From the NCBI RefSeq assembly GCF_028993555.1, contig NZ_CP118610.1, positions 2,852,001-2,916,000 of the forward strand: a DNA stretch of 64,000 bases, written 5' to 3'. The notes under the pieces are model-generated. The model had not been told where the DNA came from, ran no database searches, and saw only the letters and a program-made list of their open reading frames with translations. This document shows positions 1 to 8,579 of the stretch, in pieces. This stretch comes from Ensifer adhaerens. Lineage in GTDB: Bacteria > Pseudomonadota > Alphaproteobacteria > Rhizobiales > Rhizobiaceae. How positions within the stretch are numbered: position 1 is the stretch's first letter; the number at the start of each line of letters is the position of its first letter. Both the position numbers and the translations under genes were made by a program.

Positions 1-2
1 CG

Positions 3-1157
3 GTCGTCAACGTCAACGGCCCGCGCTACGGCGCGATCTGGGGCGCCGACCGCCGGCTGCTCGGCCTCAACAACATCGAGCTCATCACCGACCGCGATCT
101 CTACGTGAACCTGCGCGAAATGAAGCAGGTGAAGATGAACTGGCCGGACCGGGCCTTGATCGCCTCGATCATGGTGCCCTGCGAGGAAGAGGCGTGGAAG
201 GCGATCCTGCCTTTGGTCGAAGAGACCGGCGCCGACGGCATCGAGCTCAACTTCGGCTGTCCGCACGGCATGTCCGAACGCGGCATGGGTGCCGCGGTCG
301 GACAGGTACCCGAGTATATCGAGATGGTCGTGCGCTGGTGCAAGCAGTACACGCGCATGCCCGTCATCACCAAGCTGACGCCGAACATCACCGACATCCG
401 CAAGCCGGCGCGCGCCGCCAAGGCCGGCGGCACCGATGCCGTGTCGCTGATCAACACGATCAACTCGATCGTCTCGGTCGATCTCGACAACTTCGCCCCC
501 AACCCGACGGTCGGCGGCAAGGGCACCCATGGCGGCTATTGCGGCCCGGCGGTCAAGCCGATCGCCCTCAACATGGTTGCCGAGATCGCCCGCGATCCTG
601 AAACCTACGGCCTGCCGATCTCGGGCATCGGCGGCATCACCACCTGGCGCGACGCCGCCGAGTTCCTGGCGCTTGGCGCCGGCAACGTTCAGGTCTGCAC
701 CGCGGCGATGACCTACGGCTTCAAGATCGTCCAGGAGATGATCTCGGGCCTCTCCGACTGGATGGACGCCAAGGGCCACCGCAACCTCGACGACATCACC
801 GGTCGCGCCGTGCCGAACGTCACCGACTGGCAGTATCTGAACCTCAACTACATCGCCAAGGCGAAGATCGATCAGGATGCCTGCATCAAGTGCGGTCGCT
901 GCCACATCGCCTGCGAGGACACTTCGCATCAGGCGATCACGCAGTTCGTCAACGGCGTGCGTCACTTCGAGGTGATGGAAGACGAGTGCGTCGGCTGCAA
1001 TCTCTGCGTCAACGTCTGTCCGGTCGAAAACTGCATCACCATGGAAGAGCTGCCGGTCGGCACGATCGACCAGCGTACCGGCAAGCCGGTTGATCCGAAC
1101 TACGCCAACTGGACGACCCACCCGAACAACCCGATGGCCCGCCAGGCCGCGGAATAA
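3..1157 (+). CDS. preA: NAD-dependent dihydropyrimidine dehydrogenase subunit PreA (5' truncated)
   Basis: The reading frame is open from base 3, so the start lies outside the window; about 50 N-terminal residues are probably missing compared with the usual 410-440. PreA reduces uracil and thymine to dihydropyrimidines together with the flavin/NADH subunit PreT, which would lie further left. The visible part is a dihydroorotate-dehydrogenase-like FMN barrel followed by two [4Fe-4S] ferredoxin motifs, CIKCGRCHIAC (from base 882) and CVGCNLCVNVCP (from base 987). It ends before a strong bidirectional terminator. Genes for the next two pathway steps, hyuC and dihydropyrimidinase, lie 6-7 kb downstream, which supports a catabolic role. 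Cytoplasmic enzyme. Confidence 0.93.
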   Translation, partial: VVNVNGPRYGAIWGADRRLLGLNNIELITDRDLYVNLREMKQVKMNWPDRALIASIMVPCEEEAWKAILPLVEETGADGIELNFGCPHGMSERGMGAAVGQVPEYIEMVVRWCKQYTRMPVITKLTPNITDIRKPARAAKAGGTDAVSLINTINSIVSVDLDNFAPNPTVGGKGTHGGYCGPAVKPIALNMVAEIARDPETYGLPISGIGGITTWRDAAEFLALGAGNVQVCTAAMTYGFKIVQEMISGLSDWMDAKGHRNLDDITGRAVPNVTDWQYLNLNYIAKAKIDQDACIKCGRCHIACEDTSHQAITQFVNGVRHFEVMEDECVGCNLCVNVCPVENCITMEELPVGTIDQRTGKPVDPNYANWTTHPNNPMARQAAE

Positions 1158-1204
1158 GGAAGCCAGCGCGCGGACCGCTCGGATCGCACCTCAACCACTG
1201 AAAA

Positions 1205-1233
1205 ACGCCGCCGGAGCATCAATCCGGCGGCGT
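1205..1233. terminator. Bidirectional rho-independent terminator
   Basis: An 11-bp perfect stem (ACGCCGCCGGA and its complement) with a 7-base loop is flanked by an A run on the left and TTTTCTT on the right. It sits between the converging preA and quinone-oxidoreductase genes and can serve both. Confidence 0.9.
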
Positions 1234-1247
1234 TTTCTTGTCAGCGG

Positions 1248-2270
1248 TCAGAATTCGACTACGACCTTGCCGAACGGTCCGCGGTCGAGGTGGGCCAGCG
1301 CATCCTTGAGCCGCTCGAACGGATAGCGCGCATCGATAACCGGCTTGATCCCGGTGCGATCGATGGCCCTGACCAGATCCTCCAGCGCACGGCGATGGGC
1401 GACGCCGATGCCCTGGATGACAGGTGATTTCAACAGAACCGGCGTCACCGGCGCCGAGATCTCGGCGCCCTCGAATACCCCGATGACCGAGATCCTCCCT
1501 TGCACGGCCACAGCCTGCAGCGACTTGCCGAGATTGGCGCCGCCGGCGATCTCCAGGATATGGTCAGCACCACGATCGCCGGTAATCTCAAGGACGCGTT
1601 CTACCCAATCCTCTCTCACGCGGTCGATGCCGTGGTCGGCACCGAGGGCAAGCGCGCGCTCGAGCTTGTCCTGGCTAGCCGACGTGACGATGACCTCAGC
1701 ACCATGCGCCTTGGCGATCTGCAGACCGAACAGCGATACGCCGCCGGTGCCCTGCACGACGACACGGTCTCCGGCCTTCGGATGGCCCTTCTCGACCAGC
1801 GCAAACCAGGCCGTCACTCCGGCGCAGGGCAATGTGCTTGCCTCACCGTCGTCAAGGCTAGCTGGCGCGGCGACAAACCAGTCCTCAGGGAATGCGACAT
1901 ACTGCGAAGCGACGCCCGGATTGAGGCCGCCAAGCGCAAACGACGTCGGATGACGCGCGGTCCCCGGCTTCTGACCATCGATCCAGGTGGGGTCGAAAAC
2001 GGAAATCACCCGGTCGCCGGGCTGGAACCGTGTCACGCCCCGGCCGGTCCCTTCGACCACGCCGGCCATGTCGGACCCCGGCACGAAGGGGAAGGAAAGT
2101 GGCATGCCCATCCCATTTTCCAGAACCAGCTTGTCGCGGAAATTGAGCGACAGGGCGGTTGTGCGAACGAGCACCTCCCCGGGGCCGACCTCGGGAACGC
2201 GCCGCTCCGTAATTTTGAGGTTTTCCGCTCCAAACGCCTCGATCGTCCATGCCTTCATCAGTCTCGCCAT
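1248..2270 (-). CDS. Zinc-independent NAD(P)H:quinone oxidoreductase / MDR-family alcohol dehydrogenase
   Basis: A 340-residue medium-chain dehydrogenase/reductase. The start at 2270 (MARLMKAW) is chosen because an AAAGGAAC ribosome site lies 6 bases upstream; an extension to 2354 is possible but lacks one. It has an N-terminal GroES-like fold (GPGEVLVRTTALSLNFRD) and a Rossmann segment with GTGGVSLFGLQIAK near residue 165. The zinc-ligand pattern of true alcohol dehydrogenases is absent, so it probably reduces quinones, enones or similar carbonyls with NADPH. It is divergent from a LysR gene that probably regulates it. The physiological substrate is unknown. Confidence 0.85.
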   Translation of the reverse strand: MARLMKAWTIEAFGAENLKITERRVPEVGPGEVLVRTTALSLNFRDKLVLENGMGMPLSFPFVPGSDMAGVVEGTGRGVTRFQPGDRVISVFDPTWIDGQKPGTARHPTSFALGGLNPGVASQYVAFPEDWFVAAPASLDDGEASTLPCAGVTAWFALVEKGHPKAGDRVVVQGTGGVSLFGLQIAKAHGAEVIVTSASQDKLERALALGADHGIDRVREDWVERVLEITGDRGADHILEIAGGANLGKSLQAVAVQGRISVIGVFEGAEISAPVTPVLLKSPVIQGIGVAHRRALEDLVRAIDRTGIKPVIDARYPFERLKDALAHLDRGPFGKVVVEF

Positions 2271-2322
2271 CGTTCGTTCCTTTTCACCGGATTGGGCTGA
2301 TGGAGAAACCATAGCGTTGAAT

Positions 2323-2343
2323 TTATCTCTCCAGTTGCGATAA
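2323..2343. promoter_or_regulatory. Candidate LysR operator between divergent oxidoreductase and lysR
   Basis: The inverted repeat TTATC-N11-GATAA lies in the 108-bp divergent promoter region, 36 bp before the lysR start. Spaced dyads of this kind are typical of LysR-type binding sites. Functional assignment is inferred from position and symmetry only. Confidence 0.5.
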
Positions 2344-2378
2344 GAATTCACCATATTGGTTCTCTGAAGGATACAATT

Positions 2379-3278
2379 ATGGAGCGATTGGGAGGGATTT
2401 CTGCCTTTGTCGAAGCGGCCGAGGCCGGTGGATTTTCCGCCGCAGCCGAGCGGCTCAACCTCTCGCGCTCAGCGGTCGGCAAGACGATTGCCAAGCTCGA
2501 ACAGAGGCTTGGCGTTCGCCTCTTCCATCGGACAACCCGCACCCAGAGCCTGACTGCGGAAGGCCAATTGTTCTACGGGAGCTGCCTCAGGGCGCTTAGC
2601 GAAATCCGTACTGGCGAGGCGCTGCTGGAATCAGGCAAGCAGGAGATCCGAGGGCGGCTTCGCCTGTCCCTGCCTGTGGTTTTCGGGCGCCAATGCATCA
2701 TGCCGCTGCTGTCGGAACTGCTCAGACAGCACCCGCTCCTTGAGCTCGACGTCAACTTCAGCGACCGAAGGGTCGATCTCGTCGAGGACGGCTTCGATCT
2801 TGCCATTCGCACCGGCCCATTGCCTGATGATCCGGATCTGATGGCGCGCAAGATTGCCGACCAGCCAATGACGGTCTGCGCCTCGCCTGCCTATCTCGAA
2901 ACACGCGGCACGCCGCGCAGCATCGACGACCTCCTCGACCATCAGGCAATTCTCTACCGACGCAGCAGCGATGCACTTTCCTGGACTTTCCCGGTCAAGG
3001 GAGCGGCACCACGGCAGGTGACCCCACCGACACGGCTAAAGCTCGACGATCTCACCTCGATTGCCGACGCGGCGGCAGATGGTTTCGGCCTTGCCTGGCT
3101 ACCGTGCTGGCTGGTGCGTGAGCATGTCACCTCCGGGCGGCTCGTCCGAATCCTCGCCGACGTGCCTGCCCTCTCCTTCGCAGCCCACGTGGTCTGGCCG
3201 CGCACGCAGTACATGCCGCCGAAACTTCGGCTGATGATCGACACGCTTGCCGAGCGTCTGGCGCCCTTGATGGAGTGA
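2379..3278 (+). CDS. LysR-family transcriptional regulator
   Basis: A 299-residue regulator. The N-terminal winged helix-turn-helix (residues about 1-60, FVEAAEAGGFSAAAERL) is followed by the periplasmic-binding-like effector domain (about 90-295). The start ATG has AAGGA 8 bases upstream. It is closest in style to the subgroup that controls divergent oxidoreductase genes (residues RLGVRLFHRTTRTQSLT after the recognition helix). It is transcribed away from the MDR oxidoreductase and shares a short promoter region containing a dyad, so it probably regulates that gene and itself. The inducer is unknown. Confidence 0.9.
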   Translation: MERLGGISAFVEAAEAGGFSAAAERLNLSRSAVGKTIAKLEQRLGVRLFHRTTRTQSLTAEGQLFYGSCLRALSEIRTGEALLESGKQEIRGRLRLSLPVVFGRQCIMPLLSELLRQHPLLELDVNFSDRRVDLVEDGFDLAIRTGPLPDDPDLMARKIADQPMTVCASPAYLETRGTPRSIDDLLDHQAILYRRSSDALSWTFPVKGAAPRQVTPPTRLKLDDLTSIADAAADGFGLAWLPCWLVREHVTSGRLVRILADVPALSFAAHVVWPRTQYMPPKLRLMIDTLAERLAPLME

Positions 3279-3540
3279 TCGGCAGGCGGAGGCGACTTTC
3301 GCGGCAACCGTTCGTACTCAGACACCGAATCCCGCTGAATAGCGTTCTCCGCCGATAACGAACAGGACACGAAAACGAAACAGATTGTGTAAAAATGGTA
3401 AGTTGTCGGCCCGCACGATCTGGATAATAAGGGAGAACTCACACGGGGGTGCGCACCGTTCGGTCAGGGATCGGCGGCGCATCTTCCGACGGTTTTGAAA
3501 CTGCGGCCGGACAAAGCTCCGGCAGAGCCGGACCTTCTGC

Positions 3541-5217
3541 TTGACGATCATTTCGGCCAACCGACGCAAGCGAATGCACCTCGTTTCCGGGGCTATACTC
3601 GGTTCGTTCGTGCTGGCCCATTTCCTCAACCATTCGCTCGGTCTCATTTCCATCGAAGCGATGGAAACCGCCCGCAAGGCCTTCAATCTCATCTGGCACA
3701 GCGTTCCCGGTACGGTGCTCCTCTATGGCGCCCTGCTGCTGCATTTCATCATGGCGCTCGAAAGCATTTACCGCCGGCAGACGCTCAGAATGCCGGCACG
3801 CGAGGCGCTGAAGATCATCTTCGGCCTCAGTTTGCCATTCTTGCTGATCGGCCACGTGACCGCCGCACGCGTCGAACCGCTGTTTACAGGCGTCGATACG
3901 GACTATCCGACGATGCTCAAGGCTTTGTGGTCGACCTCGACGAACGCCATCCGGCAGTCGACTGCCCTGTTGCTCGTGTGGGGCCATGGCTGCCTCGGCG
4001 CCTGGTTCTGGATGCGCGGCCGCGCCTGGTTCCCGCGCTATGAAATCCTGCTCTACACAGTCGCAATCCTCGTGCCGATCTTCGCCCTGCTCGGCTTCGT
4101 CAGCGGTGCCCGCTCGATCGAGAGCGACTATGAAGAACATGGCGGCTACGGCGACAGGGCCTACACCAAGCCGGCAGTCGACCTCACGCTTTTCGAGGAT
4201 ATCCGCCTTGGACTCTATATCGGTTTCGGCGGGCTGATCGGTGGCACGTTCCTGCTGCGGGCCATGCCGAAGGGCGGCCGCATCCGCGTGCGTTATCCCG
4301 ACGGCCGGGTCGCCACTGTCAATCTCGGCTTCAGCGTGCTGGAAGCCAGCCGTGCCGCCGGCATCGCGCATGTCTCGGTCTGCGGCGGCCGCGGGCGCTG
4401 CTCGACCTGTCGCGTGCGCGTCATCCAGGGACTGGAGGACCAGCCCGCCCCCGAGGATGCGGAGCTTGCGACACTGACCCGTATCGGCGCGCCGGACAAC
4501 GTCCGTCTCGCCTGCCAGTTCCGCCCCGTTCACAACGTGACCGTCGTGCCCATCCTCGACAGCGACAGCCTCGGCATCAAGAAACAGCTCGGACGCGAGG
4601 GCGGCGAGGGCCGGGAGCGACGGATCGCCGTGCTCTTCTGCGACCTGCGCGGCTTTACCAGCATCGCCGAACACAAGCTGCCCTTCGACACGGTGTTCCT
4701 GCTCAACCGCTACTTCGAGATGGTCGGCGAAGCGGTCGAGGATTCCGGCGGCGTCATCGACAAGTTCATCGGTGACGGGGCGCTCGCGATCTTCGGCCTC
4801 AAGAGTTCTTACACCGAGGCCTGCCGGCAGTCGCTTACCGCCGCCGAGCGGATATCGAAGGGCATCGACACGCTCAACCAAACCTTCCGCGGCGAACTCG
4901 ACGAGCCACTGCGCATCGCGATGGGGCTGCATGCCGGCCCGGCCATCATCGGCGAGATCGGCTATGGCCAGGCGACGTCGCTGACGGCCGTCGGCGATAC
5001 GATCAACACCGCGAGCCGGCTGGAAGGCCTCGCCAAGGAGCACGACGTGCAGCTCGCCGTCTCGGCCGAGCTCGTCAATCGGGCGGGCTTGGCAATGGAA
5101 GGACACGAGCGGCTGGACATCGGCCTCAGAGGTCGGCAGGCAACGCTTGAAACCTGGATCGTTGCGGATGCAGCCCACATCTCCGCAGCCTTGCAGCCAG
5201 TACCGTCGGATGCGTAG
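3541..5217 (+). CDS. cyaC: Membrane-bound class III adenylate cyclase with diheme-B-like anchor and [2Fe-2S] domain (CyaC type)
   Basis: The best start is TTG 3541 (558 residues); ATG 3574 is the alternative, and a stop at 3496 excludes longer forms. Order of domains: six hydrophobic segments (about 14-240) with histidines at 27, 68, 105 and 149 near helices I-IV; a plant-type [2Fe-2S] domain with C281, C287, C290 and C325 (CX5CX2C...C); and a class III cyclase domain with metal aspartates D368 (FCDLRGFTSI) and D412 (KFIGDGALAIFG). This matches Sinorhizobium CyaC, reported as a diheme, iron-sulfur, quinone/redox-responsive adenylate cyclase whose anchor resembles diheme-B succinate:quinone oxidoreductases. 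It should make cAMP at the inner membrane according to respiratory redox state. It is monocistronic, and no heme or partner genes are adjacent. Confidence 0.88.
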   Translation: MTIISANRRKRMHLVSGAILGSFVLAHFLNHSLGLISIEAMETARKAFNLIWHSVPGTVLLYGALLLHFIMALESIYRRQTLRMPAREALKIIFGLSLPFLLIGHVTAARVEPLFTGVDTDYPTMLKALWSTSTNAIRQSTALLLVWGHGCLGAWFWMRGRAWFPRYEILLYTVAILVPIFALLGFVSGARSIESDYEEHGGYGDRAYTKPAVDLTLFEDIRLGLYIGFGGLIGGTFLLRAMPKGGRIRVRYPDGRVATVNLGFSVLEASRAAGIAHVSVCGGRGRCSTCRVRVIQGLEDQPAPEDAELATLTRIGAPDNVRLACQFRPVHNVTVVPILDSDSLGIKKQLGREGGEGRERRIAVLFCDLRGFTSIAEHKLPFDTVFLLNRYFEMVGEAVEDSGGVIDKFIGDGALAIFGLKSSYTEACRQSLTAAERISKGIDTLNQTFRGELDEPLRIAMGLHAGPAIIGEIGYGQATSLTAVGDTINTASRLEGLAKEHDVQLAVSAELVNRAGLAMEGHERLDIGLRGRQATLETWIVADAAHISAALQPVPSDA

Positions 5218-5232
5218 TGCAACCCCTTGAAA

Positions 5233-5320
5233 GCGTGAAACAGTTTTCACGTCCGAAGTCGCATACCTTCAAGGCATTGGATCTTTTCACGGTTTCAATG
5301 AAGCGCTGAAATGATCTAGT
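5233..5320. repeat. Rhizobial intergenic repeat, copy A
   Basis: An 88-bp AT-richer segment between the cyclase and EamA genes aligns over its whole length with 28515-28600. Shared blocks include TTTTCACGGTTTCA-like and TGAAATGATCTAG-like ends. It resembles the short dispersed mosaic elements of Rhizobiaceae. No coding potential is seen. Confidence 0.6.
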
Positions 5321-5367
5321 AGTAGGTATCCTTCCCGCCCTCGCGCCGACCCAATCCGGAAGCCCGC

Positions 5368-6297
5368 ATGAAACAGGACGTATCCCCGAAAACCGCACAC
5401 CAGGTTCATGCAAAGGGCATTGAGAAACTCAAGGCGCATCTGGCGATGATGACCTTTGCCGTCCTCATTGCCGGCTCCTTCTCTTTCGGCGGGCTCGCCA
5501 CCCAGCATATGGGCGCCGGGCCGCTGACGCTCTGGCGCTACCTGTTGACCGTCGTGGTCCTTGGATTGCTCACCTTCGGCTATGCGCGTGTGCGCTTTCA
5601 ATTCCCGAAGCAAGCGTGGCGCTTCGTAATCCTGGGCGGCCTGATCGCCGTCTACATGCTGACGATGTTCAAGGCGCTGGAATTCACCAGCCCTGTTTCG
5701 ACGGGTGCGGTGTTCACCCTCATGCCGCTCTTGAGCGCCGGCTTTGCCTATCTGCTGCTCGGCCAGCGCACGCGCCCAGGGGTGCTTGCGGGTCTGATCA
5801 TTGCGGCACTCGGCGCCGTCTGGGTGATCTTCCGCGCCAATATCCAGGCAATCCTTGCCTTCGACATCGGCCAGGGCGAGCTGATCTTCTTCGTCGGCGT
5901 GGTCTGCCACGCGATCTATGTGCCGCTGATCCGCAAGTTCGGCCGAGAGGAGAGCCCCTTCGCCTTCGGCTTCTGGGTCGCCGTCTTCACCGTTCCCTGG
6001 CTGCTGGTGCCGGGCGGCGTCGGCCTGGTCACGGCCGACTTCGCCAGCCTGCCACCAGTCGTCTGGCTCGCGGTCCTCTATCTGGCGGTGGTCACCACGG
6101 CGATCACCTTCCTGCTCCTGCAATACGCCTCGATGCGGCTGCCGGCATCGAAAGTGCTCGGTTACGGCTACCTCACACCGAGTTTCATCATCCTGCTCGA
6201 AGGCTTGCTCGGCCACGGCTGGACCAGCCTGCCGGTTCTCGCCGGCGCGCTTACCACCGCTTGCGGCCTCTTGCTGATGGCACTCCTGCCCGATTGA
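5368..6297 (+). CDS. EamA/DMT-family permease
   Basis: A 309-residue polytopic inner-membrane protein with about ten hydrophobic segments in two EamA repeats (roughly 25-150 and 165-305). The features are those of drug/metabolite exporters (LEFTSPVSTGAVFTLMPLLSA in repeat 1, YLTPSFIILLEGLLG in repeat 2). Substrates of this family cannot be predicted from sequence; amino acids and metabolites are common. The start is ATG 5368, and the ribosome site is weak. The stop is 12 bp from the end of the converging tetR gene, with no terminator between them. Confidence 0.85.
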   Translation: MKQDVSPKTAHQVHAKGIEKLKAHLAMMTFAVLIAGSFSFGGLATQHMGAGPLTLWRYLLTVVVLGLLTFGYARVRFQFPKQAWRFVILGGLIAVYMLTMFKALEFTSPVSTGAVFTLMPLLSAGFAYLLLGQRTRPGVLAGLIIAALGAVWVIFRANIQAILAFDIGQGELIFFVGVVCHAIYVPLIRKFGREESPFAFGFWVAVFTVPWLLVPGGVGLVTADFASLPPVVWLAVLYLAVVTTAITFLLLQYASMRLPASKVLGYGYLTPSFIILLEGLLGHGWTSLPVLAGALTTACGLLLMALLPD

Positions 6298-6309
6298 TGA
6301 ACGGAAGAT

Positions 6310-6963
6310 CTAGACGGCCGGCTGTTCGCTCACCTGCAGCCCATCCACAAAGAGCCGCTCGAGGAAGCGCGCCGCATCCTCGAAACGCCCTTCGCCGGCA
6401 TTGCCCTGGCCCAGAACGGCACGCACCTGCACATCGAAGTCGGCATAATGTTGGGTGGTCGACCAGATCGCGAAGATCAGGTGGTAGGGGTCGCATTTGG
6501 CGATCTTGCCGGCCTTGGCCCAGGCGCGGATCACCTCCGCCTTCTCGTCGACCAGCGCCTTCAAGGGCCCCTTGAGCTCGTCTTCGATGTGGGGTGCGCC
6601 CTGCAACACCTCGTTGGCGAAGAGCCGACTTTCACGCGGATAGTCGCGGGCCATCTCGAGCTTGCGGCGGATATAGCTGCGGATCTCGGTCACCGGGTTC
6701 CCCTCCGCATCGAATGCGCGCAGCGGATCGAGCCAGGTGTCGAGCACCCGGTCGATCAGCGCCCGGTGCATCGCTTCCTTGGTGCGGAAATAATAGAGCA
6801 GGTTCGGCTTCGACATGCCCGCCACGTCGGCGATCTGGTCGACGGTCGCACCGCGGAAACCGTTGGCCGAGAAGACTTCGAGCGCCGCTTCCAGGATGCG
6901 CTCTTCCTTCTCCTCCTGGATGCGTGTCCGCCTCTGGGTCCTGGCCGCTCTCGGTAGTACCAT
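6310..6963 (-). CDS. rutR: TetR-family regulator, RutR-like
   Basis: A 217-residue regulator starting at 6963, chosen for the AGGGGGA site upstream; a start at 7017 would add an unlikely 18-residue extension. The N-terminal TetR helix-turn-helix (ILEAALEVFSANGFRGATVDQIA, then MSKPNLLYYFRTKE) is followed by a C-terminal ligand domain of the RutR type (RRKLEMARDYPRESRLFANEVL; FAIWSTTQHYADF). RutR proteins sense uracil or thymine and control pyrimidine breakdown. Here the gene is divergent from hyuC and dihydropyrimidinase, and a RutR-like palindrome lies between them. It is probably the local repressor of pyrimidine catabolism. The symbol is by similarity. Confidence 0.8.
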   Translation of the reverse strand: MVLPRAARTQRRTRIQEEKEERILEAALEVFSANGFRGATVDQIADVAGMSKPNLLYYFRTKEAMHRALIDRVLDTWLDPLRAFDAEGNPVTEIRSYIRRKLEMARDYPRESRLFANEVLQGAPHIEDELKGPLKALVDEKAEVIRAWAKAGKIAKCDPYHLIFAIWSTTQHYADFDVQVRAVLGQGNAGEGRFEDAARFLERLFVDGLQVSEQPAV

Positions 6964-7098
6964 CTGTCCCCCTGGCGATCCCCGCGCGCCTCGCCGCGCA
7001 AAGACCGATCTGCCCAAAATCTGGTCTCGCCATCTTCTTGGGCAACAACTTCGTTTTTTTGTTTTTCCGGCTTGAGTGCCGCAATGGAAGCTGTAATG

Positions 7099-7114
7099 TT
7101 TACCAACCGGTCAA
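7099..7114. promoter_or_regulatory. Candidate RutR operator
   Basis: TTTACCAACCGGTCAA (reverse complement TTGACCGGTTGGTAAA) matches the E. coli RutR consensus TTGACCAnnTGGTCAA at 12 of 14 defined positions. It lies in the divergent rutR-hyuC promoter region, 136 bp from the rutR start and 133 bp before hyuC. A further TTGACCA half-site occurs at 7083-7189 region position 7183-7189. Confidence 0.7.
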
Positions 7115-7246
7115 ATTATCAGCCAGTTCACCGCCAAAGGCAACGGCTGATCGAAGGGCACCAGAAAAAACCAAGCCTGGATTTGACCAAGGGAACAGAA
7201 GGGCTCGCCGATTGAGGCAAAGCCCTGAAAAGATGAGGAGACCGCC

Positions 7247-8497
7247 GTGGCTGCACCTGGCGAGAACATGCGCGTCAATTCAGACCGCCTGTGGGATTCA
7301 CTTATGGAGATGGCCAAGATCGGCCCTGGCGTCGCGGGCGGCAACAACCGCCAGACGCTCACCGACGAGGATGCCGAAGGGCGCCGGCTGTTTCAGTCCT
7401 GGTGCGATGCGGCAGGGCTCACCATGGGCGTCGACACCATGGGCAACATGTTCTTCACCCGGCCCGGCACCGACCCGGATGCGCTGCCCGTCTATGTCGG
7501 CTCGCATCTCGACACCCAGCCGACCGGCGGCAAGTATGACGGCGTACTCGGCGTGCTCTCGGGCCTCGAAGTCGTCCGCTCGATGAACGACCTCGGCATC
7601 AAGACCAAGCACCCCATCGTCGTCACCAACTGGACCAATGAGGAAGGCGCGCGCTTCGCGCCAGCCATGCTTGCCTCCGGCGTCTTTGCCGGCGTCCACA
7701 CCCAGGACTTCGCCTATGGCCGCAAGGACCCGGAAGGCAAGACCTTCGGCGACGAGTTGAAGCGCATCGGCTGGGTCGGCGACGAAGAGGTCGGCGCCCG
7801 CAAGATGCACGCCTATTTCGAGTACCATATCGAGCAGGGGCCGATCCTCGAAGCCGAGGGCAAGGACATCGGCGTCGTGACCCACTGTCAGGGCCTGTGG
7901 TGGCTGGAATTCACGCTGACTGGCCGCGAGGCCCATACCGGCTCGACGCCGATGAACATGCGCGTCAACGCCGGGCTTGCCATGGCCCGTATCCTGGAAA
8001 TGGTGCAAGGGGTGGCGATGGAAAACCAGCCGGGCGCCGTCGGCGGCGTCGGCCAGGTGTTCTTCTCGCCCAACTCACGCAACGTGCTGCCGGGCAAGGT
8101 GGTCTTCACCGTCGATATCCGCTCGCCCGACAAGGCCAAACTCGACCGCATGCGCGCCAAGATCGAGGCCGAAGCGCCGAAGATCACCGAGCCGCTGGGT
8201 GTCGGCTGTTCCATCGAGGCGATCGGCCATTTCGAGCCGGTCACCTTCGACCCGAAACTGGTGACGGCAGTGCGGAGTGCCGCCGAACGGCTCGGCTGCA
8301 GCCACATGAACCTCATCTCGGGCGCTGGTCATGACGCCTGCTGGGCCGCCAAGGTGGCGCCGACGACGATGATCATGTGCCCCTGTGTCGGGGGTCTCAG
8401 CCACAACGAGGCGGAGGACATCTCCAGGGAATGGGCCGGCGCCGGCGCTGACGTCCTCTTCCACGCCGTCGTCGAAACGGCCGAAATCGTCGAATGA
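7247..8497 (+). CDS. hyuC: M20-family amidohydrolase, beta-ureidopropionase / N-carbamoyl amino acid hydrolase
   Basis: A 416-residue enzyme with a GTG start preceded by GATGAGGAG. Binuclear zinc-site motifs of the M20 carbamoylase group are present: GSHLDTQPTGGKYDG, TNEEGARF, EYHIEQGPILE and a C-terminal HNEAEDIS. The insert that forms the dimerisation domain lies at about 210-330. It should hydrolyse N-carbamoyl-beta-alanine or N-carbamoyl-beta-aminoisobutyrate to the beta-amino acid, ammonia and CO2, the last step of reductive pyrimidine breakdown. Allantoate amidohydrolase is the main alternative within the family, but dihydropyrimidinase next door and preA nearby favour the pyrimidine role. 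Confidence 0.88.
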   Translation: MAAPGENMRVNSDRLWDSLMEMAKIGPGVAGGNNRQTLTDEDAEGRRLFQSWCDAAGLTMGVDTMGNMFFTRPGTDPDALPVYVGSHLDTQPTGGKYDGVLGVLSGLEVVRSMNDLGIKTKHPIVVTNWTNEEGARFAPAMLASGVFAGVHTQDFAYGRKDPEGKTFGDELKRIGWVGDEEVGARKMHAYFEYHIEQGPILEAEGKDIGVVTHCQGLWWLEFTLTGREAHTGSTPMNMRVNAGLAMARILEMVQGVAMENQPGAVGGVGQVFFSPNSRNVLPGKVVFTVDIRSPDKAKLDRMRAKIEAEAPKITEPLGVGCSIEAIGHFEPVTFDPKLVTAVRSAAERLGCSHMNLISGAGHDACWAAKVAPTTMIMCPCVGGLSHNEAEDISREWAGAGADVLFHAVVETAEIVE

Positions 8498-8503
8498 GTT
8501 TGC

Positions 8504-8530
8504 GGGCGGGACGAAAGTTCCGCCCTTTTT
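8504..8530 (+). terminator. Hairpin with GAAA tetraloop and U tract between hyuC and dihydropyrimidinase
   Basis: The stem GGGCGGGAC/GTTCCGCCC (one G-U pair) with a GAAA loop is followed directly by TTTTT. It lies 7 bp after the hyuC stop and 50 bp before the next start, so it probably reduces read-through and sets the ratio of the two enzymes. Confidence 0.75.
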
Positions 8531-8579
8531 CGTGGCGGCCGCCTGGGCGCCGGAAGCGCAATCGCGAGGATCAAGAACC

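Noticed and set aside
3439..5250. 603-codon open frame antisense to the adenylate cyclase gene
   Set aside because: The sense frame encodes recognisable domains; the antisense frame has no family features and is the usual shadow of high-GC codon bias.
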